64,000 bases of DNA from Otis tarda (GCA_026413225.1 CM048552.1:209449553-209513552), one strand, 5' to 3'. Positions 1 to 12,622 are shown, counted from the stretch's first letter. The notes: generated by a model not told the origin, from the letters alone. A program made the numbers and translations.

Positions 1-460
1 CCGTTTATAAAAGCTAAAAATCTCTGGCAATCTTTTTTGCTATGGGGATGTCTATAAACATTTTGTTATTACATCTATATGCAAAATTATTCTCAGTGTA
101 GTACATAGGGTCAATATCTCTTTTGCATGGAGGACAAGACTGAATGAGACATGTATGCTGACAGCAGAATACCAATTGACTAGAGCTGTATGTTTCTAAG
201 AGGAAAATTTTCTGTTCCCTTAATACTTTATTTAAATAGTTTTAGAAATAGCACTCCCCTTGACCCAAAGAAGTTATAGCATGCCCCATTTCACACATTA
301 ACCAAAAATAACAACAAGTCTCTTAGGAAAACAAAGCCAGCGTCTACTGTCAATCATAATATAAGTAATATTTTAATTCCAACAAGGTCCTAAAGATCTA
401 AAGTCCTATAAAACATGAGAATCTGGCCCAAAGAATAAAGAAAATCACAGTAAAATATGA
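1..460. other. Unique AT-rich non-coding sequence
   Basis: No gene, RNA or repeat is recognised here. The stretch is AT-rich with frequent stops in all frames and ends where the first CR1 copy begins. Confidence 0.6.
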
Positions 461-1028
461 TCTCGAGGGAGGTGATTCCGCCCCTCTACTCTGCTCTCGT
501 GAGACCCCACCTGCAGGACTGCATCCAGTTCTGCAGCCCCCAACAAAAAAAGGACATGGACCAGGTGGAGAGGGTCTAGAGGAGGCCACGAAGATGATCA
601 AAGGGCCAGAGCACCTCTCCTATGAGGACAGGCTGAGAGAGTTGGGGCTGTTCAGCCTGGAGAAGAGGAGGCTCCAGGGAGACCTTATAGCAGTCTTCTG
701 GTACCCAAAGGGGGCCTACAGGAAAGACAGGGAAAAATTCTTCAGTAGGGCCTGTTGCAGCAGGACAAGGGGTAATGGTTTCAAAATAGAGATTCAGATT
801 AGATATTAGGAAAAATTTTTTTAGAATGAAGATGGTGGAACACTGGCCTAGGTTGCCCAGAGAGGTGGTGGATGCCCCATCCCTGGAAACATTCAAGGCC
901 AGGTTGGATGAAGCTGTGAGCAACCTGATCTGGTTGGAGATGTCCCTGCTTCTCCTTGCAGGGGGGTTGGACTAGATGACCTTTGAAGGTCCCTTCCAAC
1001 CCTAACCATTCTATGATTTTATGATTGT
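461..1028 (+). mobile_element. CR1 LINE, 5'-truncated copy (3' end)
   Basis: This is a chicken-repeat-1 (CR1) non-LTR retrotransposon, cut off at its 5' end as most CR1 copies are. The sequence runs from the last part of ORF2 (the reverse-transcriptase protein) into the 3' UTR. An open stretch at 594-809 encodes the usual ORF2 C-terminal residues ([20 protein letters not shown], then the SLEKRR segment). The 3' UTR landmarks follow: a 'gcccagagaggtggtggatg' block near 856, 'ggggggttggactagatga' near 961, and a tail of degenerate ATTCTATG octamers ending near 1028. The frame upstream of 594 is broken by an in-frame stop, so the copy is dead. The 5' boundary is approximate. Confidence 0.95.
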
Positions 1029-2291
1029 ATATACACTAAGTGAAAATCTACCGCTACTAAAGTCAATGCAAAAAAAAAGATATTACCAATTTCAAATAAT
1101 TTTATTGATGTTCTTTAAAGTATAAAACAAATGTTAATGCACACACCATGACAGTGAATTTTATGTAAACCTCAGTTATAAAGAGTTGCTGCTCCCCAGT
1201 ATTATTCTGGCAGATTATCAACTCTACTTGAGCTATTCTACAAAAGCAGAATAAGAGAGTCTGAGAGCATCTTTTTCTATCCCCTGCTCATCACCTCATT
1301 CAAAGTGGAATCCACATATTGAGATATGCTTTAAGAGGTGTTTGTGAATGTTTGTCCAGTCTCAGTGACTGGAACATTGAATACAGTGTAAGGGCATCAT
1401 GCAATTATCAGATAGTATTCTGAACAGAAGAATACATATATGAACAATTTCATATAAGTCCTCAGTTCTTGGGTACCTTTAATCTAAGTGTGGTTTCCCG
1501 ATCTTGAGCCTATATGGAGTTTACTCCCATAAACATTGCAAAAATGATGGAAACTATTTAAACTATTAGTGATTGCTCAGAAAGTCAAGGAGTTTGGTCC
1601 TGATTTAGATGACAGAAATACTGTGTGGGTCTCTAGTGGAAGTACATTTGAAGGGCAGGTGGGCAGGAGATATTCCAGCTTGTATTTATCAGTCAGAATG
1701 GAGGAAAGGCCACTAAGAGTTATTTGTTAGTGACTCAGCAAGACAAGTCAAACTGGACTATAAAAAGGTTTTTCTCTTATCACGAGGGAGGAGTATAGGA
1801 GGATCTGTTGTGAGAGGTGACTCATGTCTAGGAAATAGAAGAATGCATTTGGGTTAGTCTTTTGTGAGCTGGAGAAATGCAATACAGCTGTTGAATTTTT
1901 TTTTTAATCTGTGTCTGAAGAGAGAGAAATAAGTGAAATAAATAAATAAAATAAACATACACCATAGGAAGGGCTTTTTTCCGTCCTCCACCAAACCAAC
2001 ACAGGAATGTAGCTCATCTCCCCACCTTTGATGACTCTTGGTCCTTCACAAAACCTGTGATGTGATAAGGTAATGAGAATTAAATTTCATAGCTGACAGA
2101 AGGTGCGTTTATGTGCATGCATAAGTTTGTCCTTTGTAATTATAAGAATGTATCTCTCTAAATATTGGTTCAGAAATCTGCTTATTAATGGGTGCTGCTG
2201 CTGTATACAGTGCTCTTGAAAAACAAGCCAAACCACAAAATGCACTAAATGAGCAGATGATTGCTGCCTGCTGATTTCAGTGGAGTTCTGG
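1029..2291. other. Unique non-coding sequence
   Basis: AT-rich sequence without a recognisable gene or repeat. A short A-rich, AAATA-rich stretch lies near 1930-1960. No open frame here reaches a convincing length or composition. Confidence 0.55.
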
Positions 2292-2338
2292 CCAGGAAGT
2301 CAGGCTAGATGATAGCCCAGGCCTTCTGGCCCAAAAGG
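2292..2338 (+). mobile_element. Possible very old CR1-type tail
   Basis: The stretch contains 'caggctagatgat' followed by 'ccttctggccc'. This resembles the terminal segment of old sauropsid CR1 lineages, in which a gactagatgat block precedes a 'ccttctggcc' block. Only about 45 bases match and no octamer tail is left, so chance resemblance is quite possible. Confidence 0.3.
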
Positions 2339-3184
2339 CAGATGTATCTCTTTGCTAATCCACGCACAAAAAAGGCACAAGACTGGAACAATCTGGAAAA
2401 GCTTGCAACTCCACAGTTGTTACTGTCTATCAGTTCATACCCTTGCTTTGTTCTGTGCTTCTTGCCCTATGTTTTCTGTAAAGACTAGAATTTCATGCCA
2501 ATTTATGAGATGGATTTTTTGTAAGAAACACAGAAATTCCAAAGTTATAACTGAATCTGTTAAAACTAAAAGTTAAGCTATGCAATGCTCAGAAATGTTG
2601 GCCACCTCCTACAATTAAAACTTTTAAACATTTCTCAGTACTTCTGATACATTACTTTTCTCTGTCATTTGACAGCCCTCTGCACTGAAATATCTTGTTG
2701 AATATTTTAGTATCAACATCTTTCACTTCAGTGAAAGAATTATAATTAATTTTTCACAACTACATAATTTCAGGACATTGTGAAATACAACTGCAGTGGG
2801 TTGCTTTAAGCAGCAGTGTCCCGGTGTCGTATTGAACAGTTGTGTCTATGAGATCGTGGATCTCATATATCTACCATCATCTCTCAATGGTTTTTTAAGA
2901 TAATTAACACAGAATTCAATGCTAATTGTTAGAATTAGAATGAAAGTTGAAGTTCATGCATAAAGCACTTTCTGCCTACACATTGCCCTACACAGCTAGA
3001 ACAGGTAAAACCTTTTTTGCGTTAATAGAACTGGGAAACATTCAAGACCAAACCAGATCACAATTTACTTTTCATTTCCTGGCTTCTGCTACTATAAGAA
3101 AGACCCGATTATTCATCATTTCATTATTACATAGCAAATAGTGTAAATTAGAATGTTATTTCTCTATACTAGAAGACAAACTGG
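2339..3184. other. Unique non-coding sequence
   Basis: AT-rich sequence. The open frames at 2352-2576 and 2947-3141 are short and show no domain, so they are probably chance. Confidence 0.55.
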
Positions 3185-3320
3185 TAGCAGTCAGAGCCTA
3201 GTTTTAGAGCCAGGGCTCTCATGATCTCTCTTTTGGCTTACCAAGTGTGATAAACAGGTCTACCTCTCAGTTTACTCATCTGCAAACTGGTATTTATGGT
3301 ATCACTCCCAGTAATCACTC
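3185..3320 (+). mobile_element. MIR/CORE-SINE-like relic
   Basis: The order of short blocks follows the MIR (CORE-SINE) family: an 'agagccagggctct' stretch near 3209, 'ggcttaccaagtgtg' near 3235, then 'acctctcagtttactcatct' near 3262, followed by an AT-rich segment. MIR carries the equivalents of these in the same order (gagcc, ccacttactagctgtgtg, cctcagtttcctcatctg). The match is by eye and heavily diverged. Such relics are ancient and sparse in birds. Confidence 0.45.
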
Positions 3321-4299
3321 TAAAAATGTCAATGTTCTTATTAAAACTCCCAGCCCTTGCGGCTCTGCAACTGCATCTCACCTTTCAGTAAGGACACTCT
3401 TCAGTCTGCAAAGGTTTGGATAACAAATATAAGTAATAGCAGTTAATATTTTCAAGTCATTTTTAGAGATTGATACGAAATATTTGATTTCCTTAATCTG
3501 AGCAAACCCATCTCCATGCTCATGGAATCTTTGTGCTCTAACACCTACAGCATTTCCAAAAGTATTTTTCCCTTTGTGAATACATTTGTTTGTGCTTTCC
3601 TCCTCTCTGTCACAAGCAGCATGCCTGATTTCTAGAATGGAACTTGATCTTTCTCACAAATCTCCCAGCACATACTGAAGACATCTCCAGGTTGGCACCC
3701 CATATTTCTAGAAAAAAAAAATGGTCAAGCATTTAGCACTGTGATATTCTTAGTAAAATATCAAAAATCAATAGGACGGCATTTATTAATATTTCTCTGT
3801 ACTTTCTGCTACAATACACCATCAACATACTCATGCGTCTATTCAAATAATCTCTAAATTATTGTGTTAATATTTTTCTGGTATGTGATTTTACATTCCA
3901 CTGAGCCACAGTTGCCAAAGGTACCTATGCAGCACCCAGAGCAGCCTACATCATCTTCATCTTGCCTTCATCTTCACCTTTCACTGCCCCACTCCTTATT
4001 TTACTATATTATTTCCAGCTGCTCTACAATCTCCACATAAAACAAGTTCAAGGTGAAGGGCATGAGAGGGGAAGGGAATTTATACCCTCTGGCCAAATTT
4101 TCTGAAGAAGCCTCTGACAGTTTTATGCCTGAAACAGAATTCAGAGCTATGCAGGTAACATATCAGAAGGTCCAGTTGTAGAAATAGGGCAGAGAAGGAA
4201 ATTAGTAAATGAATATTCTTTAATTCTAAGAAAAAGATAAACTGTATATGAAAAATCTTTGTGGAGCTGTAGTTGATCACTGCCCTTTGCATATCAGGG
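3321..4299. other. Unique non-coding sequence
   Basis: AT-rich sequence with no gene recognised. The minus-strand frame at 4080-4292 is short and has no recognisable domain. Confidence 0.55.
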
Positions 4300-4322
4300 G
4301 TTGCCCAAACCTGTTGGGCAAC
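4300..4322. repeat. Perfect 9-bp inverted repeat (hairpin)
   Basis: GTTGCCCAA, a 5-base spacer ACCTG, then TTGGGCAAC. The two arms are exact reverse complements. It could form a cruciform or RNA hairpin. No adjoining gene gives it a role. Confidence 0.85.
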
Positions 4323-4680
4323 AGCTCATGGCTCTTAAGACTTCTAACTCCCTCCTTTGCCATAGGCACACATCAGTGTGATAAATAGCAAGATGTTTAA
4401 CCTATAAGATCTCAGGTTCTCATAGATCAAGATTAGCTGATGAACATGATTAAGTCTTTTAGATTTTGTAGGATTAGCAGGTACTACCAAAACAACCACA
4501 ATAAAAGCAATGTTAAATCAAGTCTACTTAATCCCAACTAATCTGGGACACAGCCCGACACCCTGTTGCAATTCACCTTTGGGGAGACAGACACACCCTG
4601 AATAAATCCTTCCTTGACCTCTGTCTAATTATCACTAAGAAGTATAAAATCTAGATGAAGTCAAGACTACCATTAGCATC

Positions 4681-4775
4681 ACAGTGGTGGTGAAGCAGCA
4701 AAAATTATGCTGTCTTTTAACCTGAGACTCTTGTGTTCGGATCACTCACTCAGGACCACTTAGATCACTCATTGT
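4681..4775 (+). mobile_element. tRNA-derived SINE-like relic
   Basis: The stretch starts with ACAGTG and carries 'gtgttcggatcac' near 4733, which resembles an RNA polymerase III B box with a 7-base TTCGGAT T-loop. It is followed by 'ctcaggaccactta'. In MIR-type SINEs the B box is likewise followed by ctctgccactta. The A-box match near 4685 is poor. It is probably an ancient fragment; the alignment is by eye. Confidence 0.35.
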
Positions 4776-7700
4776 CATTTTTACAGGAGGGCTGTATGGC
4801 TAGGTGTTGAGCAGATAGACTTTTCCTCTTGGTTCCTCATTACTCACAATGGAAAACATAGAGACATCAGTTAGGTAGTTCATATAGGTCTTTAGAGTCT
4901 CCTGAGTTCCCTCTGCCTATGGAGAGTGACAAGTGCCTGAGCCACGTAGGTTGCCCTCTGCATGTCCTGAGAGGCCTACCTCACACCTTGTTCTTGTCAG
5001 ACATTTAGCTATGGTAGGCAGACTTATCATCCCCTCTGCTCTCAGGCAGGTGCTTGAAATTTTACTGAGAGTGTGCCCAAGTTAAGAACTGGAAATAGGC
5101 TTAATGACGATGGCATCACGTTGGGACGCACCGCTGTATTGCTGTATTTATTGATATGGTAAAAGTCACACACAACTGTATTACTAAGTCCACAGACTGC
5201 AATCCAAATAATGTTTTAGTTAATGAAATAAAAGTTTGATAAACTAAATCTCCCCCATAGAAACCACACCAATCTACTTTGCAAAGAAAGACACCATTTT
5301 GGTGTATGACTCCAAAGGAAAAAGGCTCCTTAAGTGTGCAGGGAAGATTAATCAAAACTGCATCCCATCTCTACACACACTCCCTGGAAATGTGATTCAT
5401 ACCCTTACTTTCCTTCCAGACAGCTACAAAAACGGATGGAGGATTTAAGGAACTCCTTTCCACCAGTAATGCAAAAGCTGAGTCATCTCTTCATATTCAG
5501 TCCGTAGTCTGAAATAGCCTAACCTTGAGAGGAAATAGCCAAGCTTTATAGATAAAGAAGGTGAAAAGACCAGAAAAGAAATGAATCTGTGTATGGGAAA
5601 GCCTGAAACCTGACAACCAACCCTGTGATAAACTGCCAGAGCGCAGAACTCAGCAGCTGGCTAAGAAAGAGTGGATAGCCATGAGGAATGCAGTCTTGAA
5701 AGGCAGGAATGTTAATGGGCACTCCTGCATCAGGTTTGACTAGAGGGATGATAAACACTAAATTAAAACCTAAGAATGGACCAGAGACCGTATGCAAGGA
5801 TAGTCATTTGTGAGCATTTTCAGCATACGGTTCTCTCTTCAAAAGCCAAGACAAAAAAGACTCTCCATGAATCAGAAAAGGTTGAAACAGGCACACAGTC
5901 AACTCAGGAACCCAGTGGCTGCTAGTTGAAAAAAGTAATTTTCAAAAAGGAAAGTCAAACATGTCCTCTCCAACAGCTGCAGGCATCTCTTATCTCCTGG
6001 AAACCAGAAATGTTCAAATCCCTTTAGTAAAGCAACATTCCAAGGATCCAACTGAATGTCTGGGAACTGGTCATTACAGAGATGCTACACACCTGGGACC
6101 AAAACTAAATTAGGACATGTACATATCTTTCCAATGCTAGTTGACTTTGTGCTTTGTCCCATCTACTTTTTATTGTATGTCAAAACAATAGAAAAGCATA
6201 ATTGTCCATCTTAGTGCTGAATAATCTTTCATGTAATCTTCTTTTCTGGAACTGGGAGTTTTTTTAAGACAATGTACATATTGTCTGATGTTAATGTATG
6301 CACAGCAGTTTTTTCAATGCCATTTAACAGAATTACTTTGGCTTATGCCAACTGAAGTGTGTTTCAGTAGACTTCAGATCAAATTTCTGCAATGTAATCT
6401 ACTTACTATTGCTCATGGCAAGTATCTGAAAACTTCAGTAGATGTGCAATGTGATGGCCCAGTGTCTTCCAATGCTTAAACAACCCAACAGGAATAAATG
6501 CAAAGAATAAAATCATTTTCTTGGGTCACACAACTAGACCTAAGCTCTAAATTTTCAGTTCTGACTGCTAAGTTCTCAATGTTATTGCCTAGGAGCTAGT
6601 TAGTAGTGAAAACTTATACACTGGCAGTAGCTGAGAACAGCAATTGTCTGTAAATGCATTGTTTCAGTGAGCTCCTCAGATAGGCTCCCTGCTTTCAAGG
6701 ACCTTGTTTTTCAGGTTTTCTGAGATTGTGCCCAGTATAATAGGGAAGGAAACTGAAAAGGTGCTTTTACATCATCTTTGTGACTTGCTGAATGCATCAA
6801 TGTCTCTAGGCAGAATTGGTCTGGACATTAAAAGAACATATTGGCTACTGTGATATGGCAGCCAATGTTTCGATATGTTGGGATTTACGAGGCTGGGCTC
6901 AACAAACAACGATGCAGCCATGTCAGGGCACAGTGTCACTCCAGGCACTGTAATCCCTCTGCCAAGTAGCCTTGGGATGCCGTTTAGTGTACCTACTCTG
7001 CCAGCTCTCTGTGAAGCAAGGGAACATGTAGCTGCCATGCCTACCATCTTGTAATGCAAGAGAAACTTCATCCTGGATGGCTCTTCCCATAAACTGTCTC
7101 CTGTGGATGCGTTACCAACAGTTCCCAAAGGCCAGGCTTAAACATTCCCAGAAAAAGCTATATACCTAACAATAGCTCCCAGCTATAGTTGCAATAGATG
7201 TTGCATAAATTAAGGAATAAATAAGAAATATAAAATACTAAAAATAAATAAAGTATAAAAATCAAATCATCAAGCAAAAAGAGACTTCAAATGGTAATGT
7301 GAAAACTATAAATAGATCACTTTAATTTCAAAAGCTAATATGATGATAATGGCCATGATTATAACTTTGATTTAAGCACACACAGAAGTACCAGGTCAGC
7401 TTACAGAATTTCTAAAGAATTAAGCTAGGTACGTACCAATGTGTGTTTTGGTGTCATGTGCAATAAAAAAAAAAAAAAGGTTTGACCCAGGTGACCAACA
7501 TAATATACTTTTTGGAAGCAATATCTACCAGTCCGCTGTAAGATAACTGTGGTGGTTCTTAAACTGGCTGGGAAAGGAAGTCCACATGCTGAATTTACCC
7601 ATAATAAAAGTGTGAGGCAAATCTTGCCTCGGACAGGGAAGAAATAAATAAATTTGTCTCTGTGGTTCAATGTCAAATCACTGCCACAAGATACAAATAT

Positions 7701-10700
7701 CACAGTGGCTTGTTTTTCCTCCCACCCTTTACACACCCTCCTCTATTTGTCCTTCTCTCTTTCGTTGGCTACATATTCCCAGAGGCAAGAGAAACTAATG
7801 GCTTGCTCACACTTCAGTTTGATAGGACTGACATTTTCTTCCCACATTCCCAGAAAGGACATAGTGAGAAACCCACCCTCCAGCACACCACCTTGCACCC
7901 CCTTCCCCAGCTGCCGATGTGAGATGATGGGATGCAGTTCACAGCAACCAGTCCCAGGGAGAGTGACATTTCTGCACTCATTCCACTCCGTGAGACCTAG
8001 CTGCCCTATCTCCCACTCCTTCATGTTGCAGAGGCTCACAGGGTGGTGAGAGGGTTCCCAACCATCTCACTGCCCCCCGTCCCGTGCAGGACTGAGTGGA
8101 GATGGGCAGGGAGATCCCTACTCTCTTCTTTGAAGGAGCTAGTCTTACGCACAGTTTCACATTTCCCTGTACATTTGCTGTGTCCCAGCAGTCTGATTGC
8201 ACAAAAATATTAAGAAATGAAGTATGCTTCAGCCAAAATGATCCTCAGGTTTCACACTCCAGCATGCATCAATATTGCAGCCTGCAGGGTAGTGCATTGG
8301 TATCTGTTCTAGCTCTAAATAAGCTAGCTGAGATACTGGAATTAGTTAGAACAGCATGGTGTTGTCCATAGGTTAATTTCTTTTCCTCAAGTAGATAAAT
8401 TAGCCTAAAGCAAACATATCCTTGACTGCAATATACATGCAGGACTGTGCCTCCCTGCTGTCCAGCACGCTGTCAGGAAATATTCACTGAGAAACTGAGA
8501 TGGAATAGTTTTGATCTCTGCGGCTCATTTCAGCCCTAGCATGTCCCATACCAGAGGCAGAAAATGGTACTACGAAAATTCAGTATTGGTTGAGTTTCCC
8601 CCTACCCTGTGATGACATTCTCCCTGGAGGTCTCCAACCAGCCAAGGCAACTTGCTGCACAGAAAGGCATTAGACTGAAGAAACCCTTCTGCCGTGTAAT
8701 CAAGAATTTAAATAAACATTTCAAGTAGGCTGCGGTGCACATGTGCAAAATCCTACAAATATTAATATACCTGATAAATGATTAGGCAAACTTTAGTAAT
8801 CAAAAGAATACCATTGTTAGAACTAGGTTTTCTCCACCATTTTTGTAATGGGGCAAAAGCGAACCACAGAATAGGCTAGATATGACAAATGATGTAATAT
8901 AATTTAAATAACTCACTTATTAGTCTCATCTCCTTGGTGTTACACAGTAGATAGAATTAGAGATCAATAATAAGAATACTATATTTGAAACTGTGACCTA
9001 ACTCAAGTCCTGTTAAAACTTTACCAGAGTCTACAATTGCATACAACCTCTTCCAAGCACATGTTCATGAGACCTTCTAATGAGACGAACAGCAGCAAAT
9101 TTGAATTGTTATGGACAGCTAGCAATTTGGAAGCAAATTATTTGTTTGATTAATTAGTCTTTTTCATTGAAACTGCCCACATATTTCTTACATGCTTCTG
9201 CAAATTATTTGTTCTACATCAATTACGCAACAAATATTTTATGCTGATATTTGATTAACCTGCAAAGAGTTAGCAGCAGTTTCTTGTGAACATTTTCTAT
9301 TCCAACTTTCAGTTATAGTGGGTAGCTCTGACTGAATTAGACAGGGTAAGTTTGACTCCTATCATCAACTCCCTAATGTGGAACCCAACAATCTTCAAAA
9401 AATGGCTGAATTCTTAGACATTCCTGCTAGTAAACATGTTTGCTAGAATAACTGGAAAACAAACATGAAAGTGAGAAGTAAACAGCCAGAATCCATGTGG
9501 TTATTTGCCCAGTGAATATTCATAGGCAATGCAGAGGGTTCATAATACTCCAGCTCTTACAAATGTGCAATAAAATCCTGAATAGAAATCTATAATTATA
9601 ATCTACACATCTAAATTTCTTTTCCTGCTTGCTAAACTATATTAATTCAAAAAAAACCCCCTTTTATCTCTCTAAAGAAAGGTGGGTGAGACACCACAGG
9701 AGAGAAGGTAGGAGTAAGTCTGGAAAGAAGAGGAAAAATACCAAACTTTAGGCACTGAGAACAGGGGCAGAGAAAACGGTATGTGAAGCAATTAAAGGTG
9801 GATGGAACTACCTGTGGGAATGAACTCCATGTCTACTGAGGTTGTACTGGAAGAGGGCAAAATGGGAGAGTGGGAATGGCAGTGGTTCCTCTTGCTCTCA
9901 TCCTGAATGTAGATCCCTGTTTGGGGAGGCTTCTCTGTCTCCAGCCCTTCAAGAACTGTTATTAGTGTGGGAGAATAGAATGTATTCTTTATTACTCATC
10001 CCTTTCAATTTGCACAGCACAACCCAGTTAAAATATTCTGCTTACCCTGTGCACACTGCTCCCAGGGGAACACAGGGAATTCAAGAAACTCCACGCAAAA
10101 TCCTGGAGCAAAGAACTGATTTGGATTCTTAAGTTCTGCCATAGAGACTCCACAGCTCATAGCTCCCACTGAAACCTCTGCTTGAAATTGAAGGACTTTT
10201 CAAAATAGTTCATGCTACATTTCAGTGCGTGCATGATGCAATTCTCAGTTTGTACTGGTGAGGCAGGAATTGCAGCTGGGGAGAGCAGTATGTATGAACT
10301 TTGGATGAAGTTTGTGCATCCCTAAAGAGCACTGGCTTGGCAGTTCTTCTCTCTGCATTGTATTCTGCCAAAACCAAACAGCATGCTTCCTTCGGTGTCT
10401 CCTTTTACCCTGCTGCTCACCATTCCGTACATTGCACTCATTTTTACTTACAATGTTTGTACTATTTTTTTTCAATGTTCTAGACCAGGCTTTTGCATTT
10501 GCTCCTTCACTTTCAAAAGTATATTTCTTCAACTGTAAGGGATTTCTTTTTTACCAGAATTCATAGCAAGTAACTCCATTAAACTCATAGCTTAAGCTTA
10601 AGCTCAGTCCCAAGCCAAACAATAAAGTCTTCTCAGTCATCTGTGTTTAAATCATGAAACAAAAGAGTAGTAAGAACAAAACCAAACCTCATATGGTAAA

Positions 10701-10856
10701 AGAAAAATCTTTTTCCTTAAAATGCGTCATCAAGTTATTCAAAACATAAGTAAAACATACCCATGGGTGAGAGCACAATTCTCCCACCTAAAATATTCAT
10801 AAATTAATCTATGCCAATATGCAAAGGATAAAAAGCAAGTCCACTGGCACTTGAGT
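4776..10856. other. Long unique non-coding stretch
   Basis: About 6 kb with no recognisable gene, RNA or young repeat. The longest frame, on the minus strand at 6772-7128 (118 codons), has no domain I recognise. Overlapping frames on both strands at 7425-8371 look like chance openings in a GC-richer patch. A short imperfect hairpin lies at 6835-6869. A small A-rich run is at about 7467-7479. Confidence 0.55.
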
Positions 10857-10878
10857 TATATATATATATATATATATA
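10857..10878. repeat. (AT)11 microsatellite
   Basis: Uninterrupted alternating A and T over 22 bases, followed by A-rich sequence. It is likely to vary in length between individuals. Confidence 0.95.
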
Positions 10879-10914
10879 AGGAAAAAAAACTTTTTAAAAC
10901 AAAAAAAAAGAGCC

Positions 10915-11640
10915 CTGAGCCCTCCAAGAGGGAATACAAGATATCTTTGATCACGTCCCTCATGATTGTCACTTGGGACATGATGTCTCACTAGTTGCTG
11001 ACAGAATGCTAAAATACTTGTGCCCCTGTATCTCAGGCTGCTGCGAGGCATTTTTAGCTATCGTATGTCGTACTTACAGTTCAAAGCAGATGCTGCTCAG
11101 TGGCACCTACTTTCTTCAGAAGAGGTGGACACTCACCTCTTTGCCTCTCATTCATACACCCAATTGTCTTGCCACTGCTCCTCCGCGTTAAACGGTTATT
11201 TTCTAGCAGTAAGCCCATGCATGGGTCGTTTAGCCTTCAGAAAGTTAACAAAATAGTTAACATGCAGGCACAGTGCAAAATTAACAGTGCTCCCAATTTC
11301 ATCCAATCAGCCTACCTACTTGTATTAACTAGGTTTACTAGTGAGCAGCGGTTGTCAGGGATAGTGAAGTTTCCTGTTGGCAATGACCACATGCTATTAA
11401 ATGGTAAAATAATTTCCCGGTTTAATGTGCTGCTGCCATATCCCCAGGTTGCCCATCATCATTACATGTCCTGCAAATGTCCAAAGGCCATAAAGTGTGC
11501 GCAGCGCTCATCTATTGCAAGTCCAGCAATGGCAGTGAAGGCATCCATACGTATCAAGTTTAAATGTATAAATGCAAGCCAAAAAAAAAAACAAAACCAA
11601 AACCAAAAGTAAATCCTCCAGATGGAGCTGGCCAACGTGT
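10915..11640. other. CpG-rich candidate conserved non-coding block
   Basis: This stretch holds about 15 CpG dinucleotides in 725 bases, in contrast to the CpG-poor flanks, and no repeat is recognised in it. It has two GTTAAC motifs close together near 11245-11262 (HNF1-like half-sites) and several homeodomain-type TTAAT/ATTAA cores. An open frame at 11100-11612 (170 codons) begins at GTG, ends in a lysine/glutamine run and has no recognisable domain, so it is probably a by-product of low stop density. The block may be a distal enhancer; conservation cannot be tested here. Confidence 0.35.
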
Positions 11641-12056
11641 CGCATAGCACTGGGTATTTGTGAAGTCCTGGCAATTTTTTAAATCAGTGCCAAAGAGGTG
11701 CATCAGGTAGATATGAAATGGAAGTCACCAAAGGAATTTAGGACTTAGCTCCTAGAAAAAAAAAGTTTTTCAATTTGCAGTCCTTAATAGACTAAACAGG
11801 AGAAACTACAACGCATAAATGCAATGCTATGATGAATGAGAAAGATGCAATCAAAAAGCTCATTATTCAAGGCAACACATGTTTATGCCAGATGTAAGTC
11901 CTTCCTGAGAACCATTCATAATTCTGAACTCTTTCACAAAAAAAAATTCCCACAAACTTCATCCAAGTTCCTTAATATAGCTCTGGCAACAATGGAGACA
12001 TCTACTTTTAAGCATGTTGAGGAATGGATTTTCTATTCCCCTTGCCCCTCCAAGTT
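11641..12056. other. Unique non-coding sequence
   Basis: AT-rich sequence between the CpG-rich block and the CR1 tail. No gene or repeat is recognised. Confidence 0.55.
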
Positions 12057-12144
12057 CATAGAATCATAGAATCATAGAATCATAGAATCATAGAATCATA
12101 GAATCATAGAATCATAGAATCATAGAATCATAGAATCATAGAAT
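12057..12144 (-). repeat. (CATAGAAT)11 expanded CR1 tail
   Basis: Exactly 88 bases made of 11 perfect copies of CATAGAAT. CR1 elements normally end in a few such octamers, so this tail has expanded into a pure 8-bp microsatellite. It forms the 3' end of the adjoining minus-strand CR1. Confidence 0.97.
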
Positions 12145-12622
12145 GGTTTGTGTTGGAAGGGACCCTCAAGGGTCATCTAGTCCAACCCCCCTGCAAGGAG
12201 CAGGGACATCTCCAACCAGATCAGGTTGCTCAGAGCCCCAGCCAACCTGGCCTGGAATGTTTCCAGGGATAGGGCATCCACCACCTCTCTGGGCAACCTG
12301 GGACAGTGTTCTACAACCCTCAGTGTAAAAAATTTCTTCCTAATATCTAATCTGAATCTACCTCCTTCTATTTTGAAACCATTACCCCTAGTCCTGTCAC
12401 AACAGGCCCTGCTGAAGGGTTTCTCCCTGTCTCTCCTGTAGGCCCCCTTTAGGTACTGGAAGACCACTATAAGGTCTCCGCGGAGCTTCCTCTTCTCCAG
12501 GCTGAACAGCCCCAACTCTCTCAGCCAGTGCTAATAGGAGAGGTGCTCCGGCCCTCTGATCATCTTCATGGCCTCCTCTGGACCCTCTCAACTGGTCGAT
12601 GTCCTTCTTATGTTGGGGGCTC
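12145..12622 (-). mobile_element. CR1 LINE, 5'-truncated copy, minus strand
   Basis: Reading the minus strand, the element goes from the end of ORF2 (frames at 12177-12515 and 12397-12723 hold the [14 protein letters not shown] C-terminus) into the 3' UTR and then the octamer tail at 12057-12144. Landmarks on the + strand are 'ggtttgtgttggaagggacc', 'ctagtccaacccccctgcaa' and 'catccaccacctctctgggc'. The junction with unique sequence near 12622 is approximate. The ORF2 remnant is split between two frames, so the copy is not functional. Confidence 0.95.

Noticed and set aside
9311..9343. 33-base segment between 'ccaactttcag' and GTAAGT
   Set aside because: All three + strand frames contain a stop and the segment is very short; weak even as a non-coding exon.
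11100..11612. 170-codon + strand frame
   Set aside because: Begins at GTG, ends in a low-complexity Lys/Gln run from an A-rich tract and shows no domain. It is better explained by low stop density in a CpG-rich block.
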